The translations under genes were made by a program, and so were the position numbers. DNA of 64,000 nucleotides from Bacteroides sp. Lineage in GTDB: Bacteria; Bacteroidota; Bacteroidia; Bacteroidales; Bacteroidaceae. Of this stretch, positions 45,472 to 55,568 are shown in pieces. Positions within the stretch are counted from its first letter, which is position 1; every line of letters starts with the position of its first letter. The stretch is taken from NCBI GenBank assembly GCA_021202275.1, contig JAJQDI010000021.1, positions 140,888 through 204,887 on the forward strand, given 5' to 3'. Below the pieces are notes generated by a model that worked only from the letters and a program-made list of their open reading frames with translations, was not told where the DNA came from and did no database searches.

Positions 45472-46710
45472 TTATCCCAGGAAAGAGATCAATACACCCG
45501 CGGCAACGGCCGAACCGATCACTCCGGATATATTACTCGCCATGCAATATTGGAGCAAATGATTCTTTGGATCGTACTTCAGACCGATCTCATTAGCTAC
45601 ACGACTGGCCATAGGCACTGCGCTCAATCCGGTAGCACCGATCAATGGATTGATCTTCTGTTTGCTGAAGAGATTGAACAATTTGACCAGAAATATCCCT
45701 CCGGCAATAGAAAGGGCAAATGCCAGGAATCCGCCCACAATGATACCGATCGTCTGCAAATTGAGGAAAGCCTCACTGGTCATCGTAGCACCTACGGATA
45801 ATCCCAGGAAAATCGTAGCAGCATTCATAATACTATTGGAAGCCGCATCGAACAGCCGGAACGTATTGGCACCAATCTCTTTCACTAAGTTACCAAACAT
45901 CAACATACCGATCAGAGGTACGGAACTCGGAACAAAGAGAGCCACAATTGTTGTTACTGCGATCGGGAAGATGATTTTCAACACCCGCATGTTTCTGATC
46001 TCAGTCTTAGTGGGGGCTGCTTTTTCCTGCTCTTTCATATTGATGCTCAATTCCTTTTTGGAACAAAGCAGCTTCACCACCAGCGGAATGATCACTGGTA
46101 CCAACGCCATATACGAATAAGCGGCAATGGCAATAGACCCTAACAGATGAGGCGCCAGTTTGATCGTAGTAAAAATCGCCGTCGGGCCATCCGCTCCTCC
46201 GATAATCCCCAATGACCCGGCTTCCTGTGGAGTGAAACCCATCAGAATAGCCACCAACAGTACAGTGAAAATACCTAACTGCGCAGCAGCCCCGAAGATG
46301 GAAAGCCGCAGGTTGCGTAACATAGGACCAAAATCGGTCAGGGCTCCTACTCCCATAAAGATAATAGGAGGCAGGAATCCGGTCTTGATCAGCATGTAAT
46401 AGAGAAAATTCATAATACCCAGTTCGTGCGCGATGTCGTGCAAAGGCATCTCCCAGATATTCTTCAGAACTCCGTTCACCGGAACCATACCGTTCTCATC
46501 GGCCTGGATCACGCCCATCTCTCCTCCCGGGAAATTGGCAAGCAATACACCGAAAGCGATCGGAACCAACAGCAAAGGTTCGTATTGCTTCTTTATACCC
46601 AGATAGAGCAGGATAAAGGCAATGAAATACATGATCAGGAACTGCGGTTCGGCAATGATATTGCTGAAGGCAGTCATATCGTATAGATTACTGAATATTT
46701 CTCTCATCAC
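45472..46710 (-). CDS. oadB: Oxaloacetate decarboxylase-type Na+ pump, beta subunit
   Basis: A 412-residue membrane subunit that decarboxylates carboxybiotin and exports Na+. Hydrophobic helices throughout; signature segments MGVGALTDFGPMLRNL, GGADGPTAIF and NPLIGATGLSAVPMASRV are complete. Its start overlaps the oadA stop by 4 bp (46707-46710), so translation is probably coupled. Third gene of oadG-oadA-oadB. The related but distinct copy at 1-966 shows that the genome has two beta subunits. Confidence 0.95.
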   Translation of the reverse strand: MMREIFSNLYDMTAFSNIIAEPQFLIMYFIAFILLYLGIKKQYEPLLLVPIAFGVLLANFPGGEMGVIQADENGMVPVNGVLKNIWEMPLHDIAHELGIMNFLYYMLIKTGFLPPIIFMGVGALTDFGPMLRNLRLSIFGAAAQLGIFTVLLVAILMGFTPQEAGSLGIIGGADGPTAIFTTIKLAPHLLGSIAIAAYSYMALVPVIIPLVVKLLCSKKELSINMKEQEKAAPTKTEIRNMRVLKIIFPIAVTTIVALFVPSSVPLIGMLMFGNLVKEIGANTFRLFDAASNSIMNAATIFLGLSVGATMTSEAFLNLQTIGIIVGGFLAFALSIAGGIFLVKLFNLFSKQKINPLIGATGLSAVPMASRVANEIGLKYDPKNHLLQYCMASNISGVIGSAVAAGVLISFLG

Positions 46711-48551
46711 CCGATCGTCATTAATACATCATCCTCAGAAACCGCATCTCCCGGGTTGACACAAATCGCTGTGAGCGTACCACCAAACTCCGCGCGGATC
46801 GCATTGTAGGTCTTCATGGCCTCTACATAGCAGATCACATCGCCTTCCTGCACTTTGTCTCCGACCTGCAACGGAGTTTCCTGCGCGTTCTTGGTGAGGA
46901 AGAATTTTCCTTCCAGCGGAGACAACACCTCTTTTCCGGCACCGGTCGGTGCGGCAGCAGCCGCTCCCGCAGGAGCAGCCGGCAATTCGGTGTCTCCATA
47001 AGCTACTGTCACGCGATAAGCCTGTCCGTCGACCTGTACAGTGAGAGTTTTGGGTTTGGCATCTTCGTCCGGAGCCTTTTCTTTCTCCGCGCGTTTCTTG
47101 GCCACCTCTGCCAGAAAGTCTTCTTTGGCCTTTCCGCTTTTGTATGCTTCGTACTGAGCAGGGTGCATGGCATATTCAAAGAGTTCCTCATCGTCCTCTC
47201 CGGTATCCCATTTGTTCTCCTTCATCAGTTTGCGGTATTTATCCAGGGCATCGGGATAATTTTCCTGCGGATCACCATCGAAGAACTTGCGTCCTTCTCT
47301 TTCGGCTTTCTCAATGATCTCCGGAGCCAGTTGTCCCGGCAGACGACCTGCCTTACCCAGGATCATATCCCAGATATCATCGGCAATCATACCCCAACGC
47401 TCTTTGCCTTTCTCCATAGCCATCACATTCATCATGGCAAGGTTCTTTACATACTGGCTGAATGGCGTTACCAAAGGAGGATAACCAACACGTGGCCATA
47501 CGTAGGCTACCTCGTCGAACAGCTTGATCAGCAACTGATCCTGTGTCATGAAAGGCAGGTTGCGTTTGGCTTTGTATTTATTGATAGACTCCAGGTTGGC
47601 CTCCAGGTCGGCCATCAGACTGCCCATCATACCACCGGGAAGTCCGGGACCGATCAGCAGAGAATTCATCAGACGGTTCTTTGGGCTGATATAGAGCCCC
47701 AGGAAATCATCCATAAACTCCTGAACCATCGCGCGCACCTTCATGTAAGCTTCCATGTTGATGTCAGGAACCTGGTAGCCCGCGTCTTTCAGCATGGCAT
47801 GCACACTGAGCAGGTCGGCATGTCCGGTACCCCACGAAAGGGGTTCCATACCTACATCGATATAGTCGCATCCTGCTTCACATACTTCCAGTATACTGGC
47901 CATGTTAAAACCGGGTCCGGCATGGCTGTGATACTGGATCGGAATTTCGGGATGTGCCTTCTTGATATTGGCAACGATCTTACCCAGAGATACAGGACGA
48001 CCTACACCGGCCATATCCTTGATACAGATCTCATCGGCACCCTCCTTGATGAGTTCCAAAGCCATATCGGTATAATATTCTACCGTGTGGATCGGGGAAT
48101 GAGTGATAGACAGGGAACACTGAGAGATCATTCCTGCTGCTTTGGCATATTTGATAGAAGGTATGATATTGCGTACATCATTGAGTCCGCAAAATGTACG
48201 GGTAATATCAGTACCCTGGGCTTTTTTCACTTTATAGAACAGCTTACGTACATCTGCCGGCACAGGGCTCATACGCAGTCCGTTGAGCGCGCGATCCAGC
48301 ATATGTGTCTGAATACCTGCTTCCTGAAAGGGTTTGGTCCAGTCGCGGACCGCTTTATTGGGATTTTCGCCAAACAACAGATTGACTTGTTCGAATCCTC
48401 CCCCATTGGTCTCTACACGGGCAAAACAGCCCATTTCGATAATGGCGGGAGCTACTTTAACGAGCTGGTCTACACGAGGCACATATTTTCCGGCAGACTG
48501 CCACATGTCTCTGAAAACCAAGCTGAACTTTACTTCACGTTTCATATTCAT
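46707..48551 (-). CDS. oadA: Oxaloacetate decarboxylase / pyruvate carboxylase-type alpha subunit with biotinyl domain
   Basis: A 614-residue protein: carboxyltransferase TIM-barrel domain (about 1-300) with GFARVETNGGG-like and KDMAGVGRP metal/biotin site motifs, a conserved PYC/OADA domain (about 310-480), an Ala/Pro-rich hinge (PAAPAGAAAAAPTGAG) and a C-terminal biotinyl domain with the EAMKTYN motif whose Lys carries biotin (about residue 580). It moves CO2 from oxaloacetate to biotin. MNMKREVKF at 48551 is the start; a second ATG two codons on is equally possible. 24 bp after oadG. Confidence 0.95.
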   Translation of the reverse strand: MNMKREVKFSLVFRDMWQSAGKYVPRVDQLVKVAPAIIEMGCFARVETNGGGFEQVNLLFGENPNKAVRDWTKPFQEAGIQTHMLDRALNGLRMSPVPADVRKLFYKVKKAQGTDITRTFCGLNDVRNIIPSIKYAKAAGMISQCSLSITHSPIHTVEYYTDMALELIKEGADEICIKDMAGVGRPVSLGKIVANIKKAHPEIPIQYHSHAGPGFNMASILEVCEAGCDYIDVGMEPLSWGTGHADLLSVHAMLKDAGYQVPDINMEAYMKVRAMVQEFMDDFLGLYISPKNRLMNSLLIGPGLPGGMMGSLMADLEANLESINKYKAKRNLPFMTQDQLLIKLFDEVAYVWPRVGYPPLVTPFSQYVKNLAMMNVMAMEKGKERWGMIADDIWDMILGKAGRLPGQLAPEIIEKAEREGRKFFDGDPQENYPDALDKYRKLMKENKWDTGEDDEELFEYAMHPAQYEAYKSGKAKEDFLAEVAKKRAEKEKAPDEDAKPKTLTVQVDGQAYRVTVAYGDTELPAAPAGAAAAAPTGAGKEVLSPLEGKFFLTKNAQETPLQVGDKVQEGDVICYVEAMKTYNAIRAEFGGTLTAICVNPGDAVSEDDVLMTIG

Positions 48552-48575
48552 CGGTGTGTTTCTTGATAAGATTAA

Positions 48576-48836
48576 TTATAATTTCTCGACCTTTGTTACT
48601 TTGCCTTTGTTCTGCGTTACCACATTCACTGCCGCTGTAATGGCTGCCAGTATATTACCGGGTATCGGTGCCGGTCCCTGTGGTGCCTTCTGCTTCACAG
48701 GAACTACCTCCTCCGGAGCATATTTATTGACCAAAGCAATCAGGCCTTTCCCCAAATAAATGACTATCAGCAGAATGCAAAATACTGTAGTCATCCCTAC
48801 GAGCATCAGCTTCAGTGCTATTTCCAAGTTTTCCAT
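48576..48836 (-). CDS. oadG: Oxaloacetate decarboxylase gamma subunit
   Basis: An 86-residue membrane-anchored subunit. One N-terminal helix (KLMLVGMTTVFCILLIVIYL, residues about 9-28) and a hydrophilic tail with Pro-rich APQGPAPIPG and a C-terminal helix (NILAAITAAVNVVTQNKGKV). It joins alpha and beta in the pump. Start at 48836 (MENLEIALK) rather than the longer frame from 48899. Confidence 0.9.
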   Translation of the reverse strand: MENLEIALKLMLVGMTTVFCILLIVIYLGKGLIALVNKYAPEEVVPVKQKAPQGPAPIPGNILAAITAAVNVVTQNKGKVTKVEKL

Positions 48837-49001
48837 GTAATAATTTATTAGATATATGATGAAATTCGCAAAAAATCGTTCGAAATTACCAAAATTCAAC
48901 TAAAGAATAAAGGATTAAAAGAATAAAAAATGCTAAATCGTAAGATAAGACATCGGTTTGTCATCTATATTTCAAAGCCATTTATACAATCACGAAAAAG
49001 A

Positions 49002-49027
49002 AAAGCCGGAAGAATCTCTCCGGCTTT
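49002..49027 (-). terminator. Terminator downstream of prfC
   Basis: AAAGCCGGA (49002-49010) and TCCGGCTTT (49019-49027); on the minus strand followed by TCTTTTTC. Separates the prfC cluster from oadG. Confidence 0.8.
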
Positions 49028-49104
49028 CTTTATTTTTAAAGGAATGATTTACTGAAAAAAACGAAAAACTTATTTCTATTTTTCGCGGAAAATGGAAACA
49101 GGTG

Positions 49105-50676
49105 CTAAAATTCACTTGTAAAGTGGAAACGAATGTTTTTGAAGTCTATCTGTGCCATCTGCAACACATATCCGGAGTCGGCAAGGAATACATCCCGTCC
49201 CTCCTTATCTTTAGCCATAAACTGGTATTTACGCTTTTTAAAGGCTTCCAGTTCCTGAGGGTCGTCACTTTCTATCCAACATGCCTTATACAGACTTACC
49301 GGTTCCCAGCGACAAGAGGCATTGTATTCATGAAGCAGACGATACTGGATCACTTCAAATTGCAATTGCCCTACCGTACCAATGATCTTTCGTCCGTTGA
49401 ACTGGTTGACAAACAACTGTGCCACTCCCTCGTCCATCAACTGGTCGATCCCTTTGGCAAGCTGTTTCTGCTTCATGGGATCCGCGTTTTCTATGTATTT
49501 GAACATCTCGGGTGAGAAGCTGGGCAATCCCCGGAAATGAAGCAATTCTCCTTCTGTGAGTGTATCTCCGATCTTGAAAGTCCCGTTATCGGGCAATCCG
49601 ATGATATCTCCCGCCCAGGCTTCATCCACTGTCGTTTTGCGCTGTGCCATGAATTGCGTAGGGGAAGAAAAGCGCATGGTCTTTCCATGGCGGACATGCA
49701 GATAAGGTGCGTTACGTACAAACTTACCTGAGCAGACTTTACAGAAAGCGACACACGACCGGTGATTGGGATCGATATTGGCAGTGATCTTGAAAATAAA
49801 TCCGGTGAACTTGGGCTCTTCAGGCTCTACAACACGCTCTTCGGCCTGCATGGCACGTGGACTGGGAGCAATTTGTACAAAACAGTCTAACAACTCTTGC
49901 ACTCCGAAATTGTTGAGTGCCGAACCGAAGAATACAGGAGCCAGATCTCCTTTGAGATATTCCTGTACATTAAATTCGGGATATACACCTTCTACCAGTT
50001 CCAGATCGGACCGTAGTTTATCTGCCTGATCAACACCAATCTGCTTGTCCAGTTCTTCACTTTGCAAATCCAGCGCTACTTTTTCCGTCACCACCTGCTT
50101 GGAGGGCTGATAGAGATCCAGTTTCTGCTCAAAAATATTATATACTCCCTTGAAACGTACTCCCTGCTCAATGGGCCAGGAAAGCGGTCGTACATGGATC
50201 TGTAGTTCCTCTTCCAGTTCGTCCAGCAGATCAAAAGGATCGCGACCTTCACAGTCCATCTTATTCATGAAAATGATCACCGGTGTTTTACGCATCCGGC
50301 ACACTTCCATCAGTTTACGGGTCTGGGCCTCTACCCCTTTGGCACTGTCCACCACAATGATCACGCTATCTACCGCGGTGAGTGTACGGAAAGTATCTTC
50401 CGCGAAATCCTGGTGACCGGGTGTATCCAGTATATTAACCTTGTAGTCTTTATAGTCGAACTCCATCACAGAGGTGGTGACCGATATACCACGTTGTTTC
50501 TCGATCTCCATCCAGTCGCTGGTAGCCGTCTTCTTTATTTTATTGCTCTTCACCGCGCCCGCCACCTGGATCTGTCCTCCGAACAGAAGCAGTTTCTCTG
50601 TCAGCGTAGTCTTACCGGCATCCGGGTGCGAAATAATCGCAAACGTCCTTCTTCTTTCAATTTCGTAATTAGCCAT
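49105..50676 (-). CDS. prfC: Peptide chain release factor 3
   Basis: A 523-residue translational GTPase that removes RF1/RF2 from the ribosome after peptide release. G motifs: [14 protein letters not shown] (P loop, residue about 17-30), [10 protein letters not shown] (G2), DTPGHQDF (G3) and [15 protein letters not shown] (G4). EF-Tu-like domain 2 and an RF3 C-terminal domain follow. Length is normal for RF3. It is the last gene of a four-gene minus-strand cluster. Confidence 0.96.
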   Translation of the reverse strand: MANYEIERRRTFAIISHPDAGKTTLTEKLLLFGGQIQVAGAVKSNKIKKTATSDWMEIEKQRGISVTTSVMEFDYKDYKVNILDTPGHQDFAEDTFRTLTAVDSVIIVVDSAKGVEAQTRKLMEVCRMRKTPVIIFMNKMDCEGRDPFDLLDELEEELQIHVRPLSWPIEQGVRFKGVYNIFEQKLDLYQPSKQVVTEKVALDLQSEELDKQIGVDQADKLRSDLELVEGVYPEFNVQEYLKGDLAPVFFGSALNNFGVQELLDCFVQIAPSPRAMQAEERVVEPEEPKFTGFIFKITANIDPNHRSCVAFCKVCSGKFVRNAPYLHVRHGKTMRFSSPTQFMAQRKTTVDEAWAGDIIGLPDNGTFKIGDTLTEGELLHFRGLPSFSPEMFKYIENADPMKQKQLAKGIDQLMDEGVAQLFVNQFNGRKIIGTVGQLQFEVIQYRLLHEYNASCRWEPVSLYKACWIESDDPQELEAFKKRKYQFMAKDKEGRDVFLADSGYVLQMAQIDFKNIRFHFTSEF

Positions 50677-50755
50677 CTTTCTCTTTCCTATCGGACCGTA
50701 CGTACATGCAAACGGTCATCATCAGATATATGTTGTTGTAAATAGTTTATATATA

Positions 50756-51610
50756 TTACGATTCCAGTGCATGGATACATGTAGCCAGACTATCCTGCCA
50801 ATAAGGGATCTCTATGTCGTATGTCTTTTTGATACGTGTCTTATCCAGTACCGAATAGTGCGGACGCGCTGCCAGAGTCGGATAATCGGCAGTATGTAAA
50901 GGCAATACCTTGCAGGAAGTGATACCAGCCAGCCGATGAATGGCCTTGGTAAAATCGTACCACGAACAAACGCCCTCGTTACTGAAATGATAAATACCCG
51001 GGACTATCCCCTTCTCCATCATCACATAAATGACCTGTGCCAGATCGGCCGCATAGGTAGGTGTACCTACCTGATCAAAGATCACTCCCAATTCGTTACG
51101 CTCTCTGCCCAGACGGATCATGGTCTTGACAAAATTGTTCCCAAAGGTAGAATAAAGCCAGGAAGTACGAAGGATCGCTGCTTTTTTACAATTTCTCCGG
51201 ACAGCCTGCTCACCCGCGAGTTTAGTGGCTCCGTAGACAGATGCCGGACAAGTGGGACAATCTTCCGTATAAGGTGTATGAGCTGTACCGTCGAACACAT
51301 AGTCCGTAGAAACATGGATCAGAGAAGCACCTGCCCACTCTGCTGCCTCCGCCAGATATCCCGGTGCCAGATGATTGATACGATCACACAATTCAGGATC
51401 CTCTTCCGCACGGTCTACTGCTGTATAAGCGGCACAATTCACAATCAGTCCGATGTTATGATCTGTTATATATTTTCTGACTACTTCCTTATCACAGATA
51501 TCCAACTCCTGTACATCCGTAAAGAAAAAGGTATAAACAGGATACCGAACTGACAACCAACGCATTTCATTTCCCAATTGTCCATTGGCCCCTGTAATCA
51601 AAATATTCAT
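50756..51610 (-). CDS. rfbD: dTDP-4-dehydrorhamnose reductase
   Basis: A 284-residue short-chain-dehydrogenase-like enzyme that makes dTDP-L-rhamnose for surface polysaccharide. Rossmann start MNILITGANGQLGNEM, STDYVFDG, and the YGATKLAGEQ motif holding the catalytic Tyr and Lys; the substrate-side ILRTSWLYSTFGNNFV is also conserved. The ATG at 51610 opens on the Rossmann fold; the frame is open to 51646. The other rhamnose genes are not near. 79 bp ahead of prfC. Confidence 0.94.
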   Translation of the reverse strand: MNILITGANGQLGNEMRWLSVRYPVYTFFFTDVQELDICDKEVVRKYITDHNIGLIVNCAAYTAVDRAEEDPELCDRINHLAPGYLAEAAEWAGASLIHVSTDYVFDGTAHTPYTEDCPTCPASVYGATKLAGEQAVRRNCKKAAILRTSWLYSTFGNNFVKTMIRLGRERNELGVIFDQVGTPTYAADLAQVIYVMMEKGIVPGIYHFSNEGVCSWYDFTKAIHRLAGITSCKVLPLHTADYPTLAARPHYSVLDKTRIKKTYDIEIPYWQDSLATCIHALES

Positions 51611-51653
51611 ACTTTTGGTTCTATGTATTAATGAGAGTATATGCAAAGTTTAT

Positions 51654-52199
51654 TTATTCAAACTCCAATTCACCTTTTCTCTCTTTATCGTAGTAATTGG
51701 CCAACAGAGAAAGCAGGTCGCTGATACTTTTTATTGCCTGCGCAGTCTCTTTACTGATCTCTTTTTTCTGTAACCTCAACAAAAGTACTCCGTAGAGAGC
51801 TTCAAAACAGGTTTCCAGTTCGGGTTCCTCTTTGTTTTCTTTCCGGCTTCTCAATTCTACAATAAACGGCAGAGCTTTGAAATAGGCCGCATTGTAATAA
51901 GGGAACCGGGGTGAGGCCAGCAATTGCCGATGAAGCTCCGTCAGACGGATCAGCACATTCCGGTTGATCTGCAAATGTCCTCTTTCACAGACTCCTTCCT
52001 CCCGCATCATAAGTGCCAGATCCAGATACCACCGCTCCCACTCTTTATATTCTTCTTCCGGGAACTGATAACGACCTAACAGATACTCCCGGATACGATC
52101 CGGATCACACCCCTGAGCACGGATCAGGTCTTCGATCTGCCACATGTAGATCAGGTATTCGGCTATGTTGTTTTCTCTCAGCTGAGCAGCTATTCTCAT
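51654..52199 (-). CDS. DUF4924-type conserved protein
   Basis: A 181-residue soluble helical protein (starts MRIAAQLRENNIAEYLIYMWQ) that matches the DUF4924 family of Bacteroidales as far as I recall it. It is nearly all helix with no known motif. Its constant place between a LysE-type exporter and rfbD/prfC in related genomes is the main clue; function unknown. 17 bp after the LysE stop. Confidence 0.82.
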   Translation of the reverse strand: MRIAAQLRENNIAEYLIYMWQIEDLIRAQGCDPDRIREYLLGRYQFPEEEYKEWERWYLDLALMMREEGVCERGHLQINRNVLIRLTELHRQLLASPRFPYYNAAYFKALPFIVELRSRKENKEEPELETCFEALYGVLLLRLQKKEISKETAQAIKSISDLLSLLANYYDKERKGELEFE

Positions 52200-52216
52200 A
52201 CGATCTTACTTATTTT

Positions 52217-52876
52217 TTATTGTTGATAAAGAGAGGCGCCGGAAAGGGTAAATATAAATCCGAAAATCGCGACCAATACCACAATGCCTCCTATGATCCA
52301 GTTCAGGACCCAGATCCCCCTGAGGTTAAATCTCTTTCTGACTTTATTCACAAACCATGTGATTCCAAACCACCACAGAAGTGCCCCCAGAGCAATGGCA
52401 AAATAACTGGTAACCTCTTCAAAGACAATCACTCCGGGCTGTACAAAAGCAAACCGGGCAAAAAGACCAATGAAAAGGAAAATGATCAGGGGATTGGAAA
52501 GGGTAACAGCAAATGCCGTAATAAAGTTGTGAAAATAGGAACCTTTGTTACCGGAGACCGGGCGAATGGATTGTACCGGATTGCTACGGAAAGTATAGAT
52601 GCCAAATCCAAGCAGCATCAGGCTACCGATCAGTTGAAGATAAAAGATATTTTTATTGATATAGTCAAAAACAAAAGTCATCCCGTAACCGGTGAGCATG
52701 GCATAGAGGATATCACTCACACAGGCCCCCAGACCGGTAACAAAGCCATACCAGCGGCCTTTGTTCAGGGTACGTTGTATACAGAGCACCCCTACGGGGC
52801 CCAAAGGAGCGGATACCACCACTCCGATCATCATTCCTTTAATGAGTATATCAACAATTGTCCCTACGTGAACCAT
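52217..52876 (-). CDS. LysE-family translocator
   Basis: A 219-residue membrane protein with six predicted helices (for example GMMIGVVVSAPLGPVGVLC with the PLGPVG family motif, and AFAVTLSNPLIIFLFIGLF with SNP). LysE-family proteins export amino acids or other small solutes. The ATG at 52876 (MVHVGTIVDILIKGMM) gives the family's normal length; the frame is open to 53032 but that part lacks membrane character and overlaps the terminator at 52995. First gene of the LysE-DUF4924-rfbD-prfC cluster. Confidence 0.88.
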   Translation of the reverse strand: MVHVGTIVDILIKGMMIGVVVSAPLGPVGVLCIQRTLNKGRWYGFVTGLGACVSDILYAMLTGYGMTFVFDYINKNIFYLQLIGSLMLLGFGIYTFRSNPVQSIRPVSGNKGSYFHNFITAFAVTLSNPLIIFLFIGLFARFAFVQPGVIVFEEVTSYFAIALGALLWWFGITWFVNKVRKRFNLRGIWVLNWIIGGIVVLVAIFGFIFTLSGASLYQQ

Positions 52877-52994
52877 GCCGCAAATATCGTACTTTTTTAT
52901 GAAACAGGCTTCACTCCTTAACGTTTTTTCGTCTGTTACAGTTCTTTGTAAACAAAACCGATATTTCCGACTCTCTTTTTTACTCTCATACATA

Positions 52995-53024
52995 GAAAGG
53001 CCGCTTCTCACGAAGCAGCCTTTC
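52995..53024 (-). terminator. Terminator after PUL 3
   Basis: GAAAGGCCGCTTC (52995-53007) pairs with GAAGCAGCCTTTC (53012-53024), one mismatch, around a TCAC loop. T run on the minus strand is weak. Confidence 0.65.
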
Positions 53025-53160
53025 TCAAACAATTAATGTAAAGCTAAACCCTTTGTTAGAGAGTATAGGTTTAGCTAAAGCGCGCTTTTTCCATGTATCA
53101 GGATTAGTATATATAATCCTGTTGTCTTATAATAAATTCATTTTTATATCCATTATATTA

Positions 53161-54000
53161 TCAAGGTAACTCTATATATATAGTAGGATCGTCCCACAAC
53201 GGATAGTAGCCTGTACCCGGTATATTGTAAATAGGAGCTAACTGAAATGTCTTTTCATCCAACCTTATATTATAAGATTCGTCACCTGTTTCAAAATCTA
53301 ACGGATGATAAGCGATAATTTCCGTATCTCCTGCGTATTTATAACCAATATTAAAAGGTTCATAGTAAACATATCCTTCTTTGGTTATCCAGAAATCCAG
53401 ATTAGGGATAGGTTTATTCATATATGAACTGGGGAATACCGACTTCAGTCCTTCATAGGGGTTCATCACTCTCCAACGATCGAACCCATCTGCCTGATAG
53501 ATCTCTACCTCAAATATTTCTCCTGATACAAAATACTCATAAAATGTTCCTGTACCTAATAAGATCCAGTCGTAATCTTTAGTAACATTTATAGTTGCCG
53601 TTTGTATAGCTCCCGGAGAAAGTTGTCCCTTTTCTGCAATGGAAAGCACCAAAGGATAATTTGTTTCTAACTCCAGATCATCTTCTACATTTACAGATAT
53701 AAATAATTTTGCCACACCTTCACCATCGGCAAAAGTTACAGAAGAGGGAACAGAAAAGACCCCACTTTCATCTGTAGATGAAATAGAAATGGTAGCACTA
53801 CCATTCAGATCGCCACGTAGTATTTCTACATTGAAACCCTCATTTGCCGGAATAAGTACTACATTGTGATTGCTCCAATAAAAACTTACTCCTACATTAG
53901 TCTGCATATATTCTGTGCCTTCGTTATCTTTACTACAAGAAGTAAAGAAGCATACAAAAACAGTGAATACACCTAATATATATTTATTTATATGTTCCAT
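53161..54000 (-). CDS. PUL 3 surface lipoprotein with Calx-beta-like domain
   Basis: A 279-residue lipoprotein (MEHINKYILGVFTVFVCFFTSC, Cys 22). Residues about 35-140 look like a Calx-beta/Ig-type domain (SVTFADGEGVAKLFISVNVEDDLELETNYPL is split here into its two strands: SVTFADGEGVAKLFI and ETNYPLVLSI); the rest is a Tyr/Asp-rich beta domain with no motif I know. It follows susD by 38 bp, in the slot normally used for a surface glycan-binding protein. It depends on the same invertible promoter as susC and susD. Confidence 0.8.
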   Translation of the reverse strand: MEHINKYILGVFTVFVCFFTSCSKDNEGTEYMQTNVGVSFYWSNHNVVLIPANEGFNVEILRGDLNGSATISISSTDESGVFSVPSSVTFADGEGVAKLFISVNVEDDLELETNYPLVLSIAEKGQLSPGAIQTATINVTKDYDWILLGTGTFYEYFVSGEIFEVEIYQADGFDRWRVMNPYEGLKSVFPSSYMNKPIPNLDFWITKEGYVYYEPFNIGYKYAGDTEIIAYHPLDFETGDESYNIRLDEKTFQLAPIYNIPGTGYYPLWDDPTIYIELP

Positions 54001-54038
54001 ATTTAATCTATCTTTTGATTTGAGAATTTATTATCTCA

Positions 54039-55553
54039 TCAGATTCCATCGTTCAATGGATTCTGATCTGTTGAACTATCCATATTCGGATTAGCATCAA
54101 ATTCCGCCTGTGGTATAGTCATTACCCATGCGTAAGTCTCCGGATTCTGCGTATTTGTACCATTCAAAAGTGTATCAGTCGGCCACCCTATTTCGGGTGT
54201 ACGTGTAAATCCTTGCTTCAGACGTTTGATGTCATAAATACATCCATATTCTCCCCACAGTTCGATACGACGCTGCACAAGGATCTCTTCCAGTAATGAA
54301 TTGGTCCAGTCCATAGTAAGATTACCCAGAGAAGTACCTGTTTTGGTAACCGTGTATTCCGGATCACGTTCCGCCATCAATTCCATCAATAAGCTACGGG
54401 CTGCCGGCTCATTGCCCAGACGACACTGAGCTTCCGCTTCAGTCAGGATCATCTCTTCGGTACGCACCCAGAGATAGTCACCTGTCGCGTCTCCCGGATC
54501 CGCATACAGGAGTTTCACCTGGTTATAATCATCGGCTACATCCCACCATTGACGCCGTATATCAGTAGCACCCATTTTAGCATAGAGCAATCTGTTGATT
54601 TGTTTAGGAGCATTGGTAGCATATCTTGCGCCTTTCTTGTCCATGTGTGAGAATAAACCACCATATCCCGTAGACTGATCGGTAATAATTTCCACTCCCC
54701 ACAATACATTCTTCAGACCAATATCATTTAAGCCGGATAATACATCTGTCGAACTTCCGATAGAAGCTCCTCCTCTGGCTATCTGAGCAGCAGCAGCAGC
54801 TTCAGACCAATTATTGGTGGTCAGACAAATACGCGCTTTGATACCATTTGCTACATAATAATTAATATGGCTTTTATGATCACGGCTCGGCGCGTTTTGT
54901 AACATATCTATTGCCGTATTTATATCATCCATAACCAACTTATAAACTGCCTGTACGGTAGCCCTGGGTTGCCCTTCTGTTTCAGCCGTAGTAGGTTCCG
55001 TATAGATCGGTACACAAGGTTCATTCTCATGTCCGATATAGGTACGGGAGAATAACATAGCCAGATAATGATAACAATAGGCCCGTATCGCATACGCCTG
55101 CCCTACCACATAATCTATGTCTTCCTGGGCTCCCTCCATTGTCTCTTGGGAAGCTATAATATAATTCGCATTAGAGATCCAGGAGTAATAACTTGTCCAC
55201 AGATCATAGGGACGGCCATAAGTACTGGAAATGCCATTTTTGGCGGTATACAGACAATCACTCCAGAACCATCCGTTTCCTGCAGCGGCCTGTACCAGAT
55301 CTTCTCCCATTACTTCAGCCACCAGTACGTGCGCGGATACTCCAAAAGCCTGGTGATAGTTATCTGTCAGATTCTCATTAAAATAATACATAGCTCTGTA
55401 AATACCATTCAAGGCAACTTTCGCACTTGTGGGATTATCAAACAAACTACTTCCGGAAACATCTGTTGTAGGAGCTGTCTCCAGGTCACATGAGACAAAT
55501 ATCCATGCAGAAGGAAGCAGGAACAACAATATGTATATAAATATTTTTTTCAT
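54039..55553 (-). CDS. SusD-like lipoprotein of PUL 3
   Basis: About 504 residues; signal MKKIFIYILLFLLPSAWIFVSC (Cys 22) followed by DLETAPTTDVSG, a common SusD opening. Conserved parts: VVGQAYAIRAYCYHYLAMLF, EEILVQRRIELWGEYGCIYD and a WVMTIPQAEFDANP ending. The ATG at 55565 is four codons longer. It lies 15-30 bp after the susC stop and is expected to be silent when the switch at 58524-59015 is OFF, unless there is an internal promoter. Confidence 0.92.
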   Translation of the reverse strand: MKKIFIYILLFLLPSAWIFVSCDLETAPTTDVSGSSLFDNPTSAKVALNGIYRAMYYFNENLTDNYHQAFGVSAHVLVAEVMGEDLVQAAAGNGWFWSDCLYTAKNGISSTYGRPYDLWTSYYSWISNANYIIASQETMEGAQEDIDYVVGQAYAIRAYCYHYLAMLFSRTYIGHENEPCVPIYTEPTTAETEGQPRATVQAVYKLVMDDINTAIDMLQNAPSRDHKSHINYYVANGIKARICLTTNNWSEAAAAAQIARGGASIGSSTDVLSGLNDIGLKNVLWGVEIITDQSTGYGGLFSHMDKKGARYATNAPKQINRLLYAKMGATDIRRQWWDVADDYNQVKLLYADPGDATGDYLWVRTEEMILTEAEAQCRLGNEPAARSLLMELMAERDPEYTVTKTGTSLGNLTMDWTNSLLEEILVQRRIELWGEYGCIYDIKRLKQGFTRTPEIGWPTDTLLNGTNTQNPETYAWVMTIPQAEFDANPNMDSSTDQNPLNDGI

Positions 55554-55568
55554 CTTATTATACATGTA

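Noticed and set aside
47163..48566. A 467-codon plus-strand open frame opposite oadA
   Set aside because: Shadow of a highly conserved gene; composition (Gly/His/Phe rich, no motif) is typical of an antisense frame.
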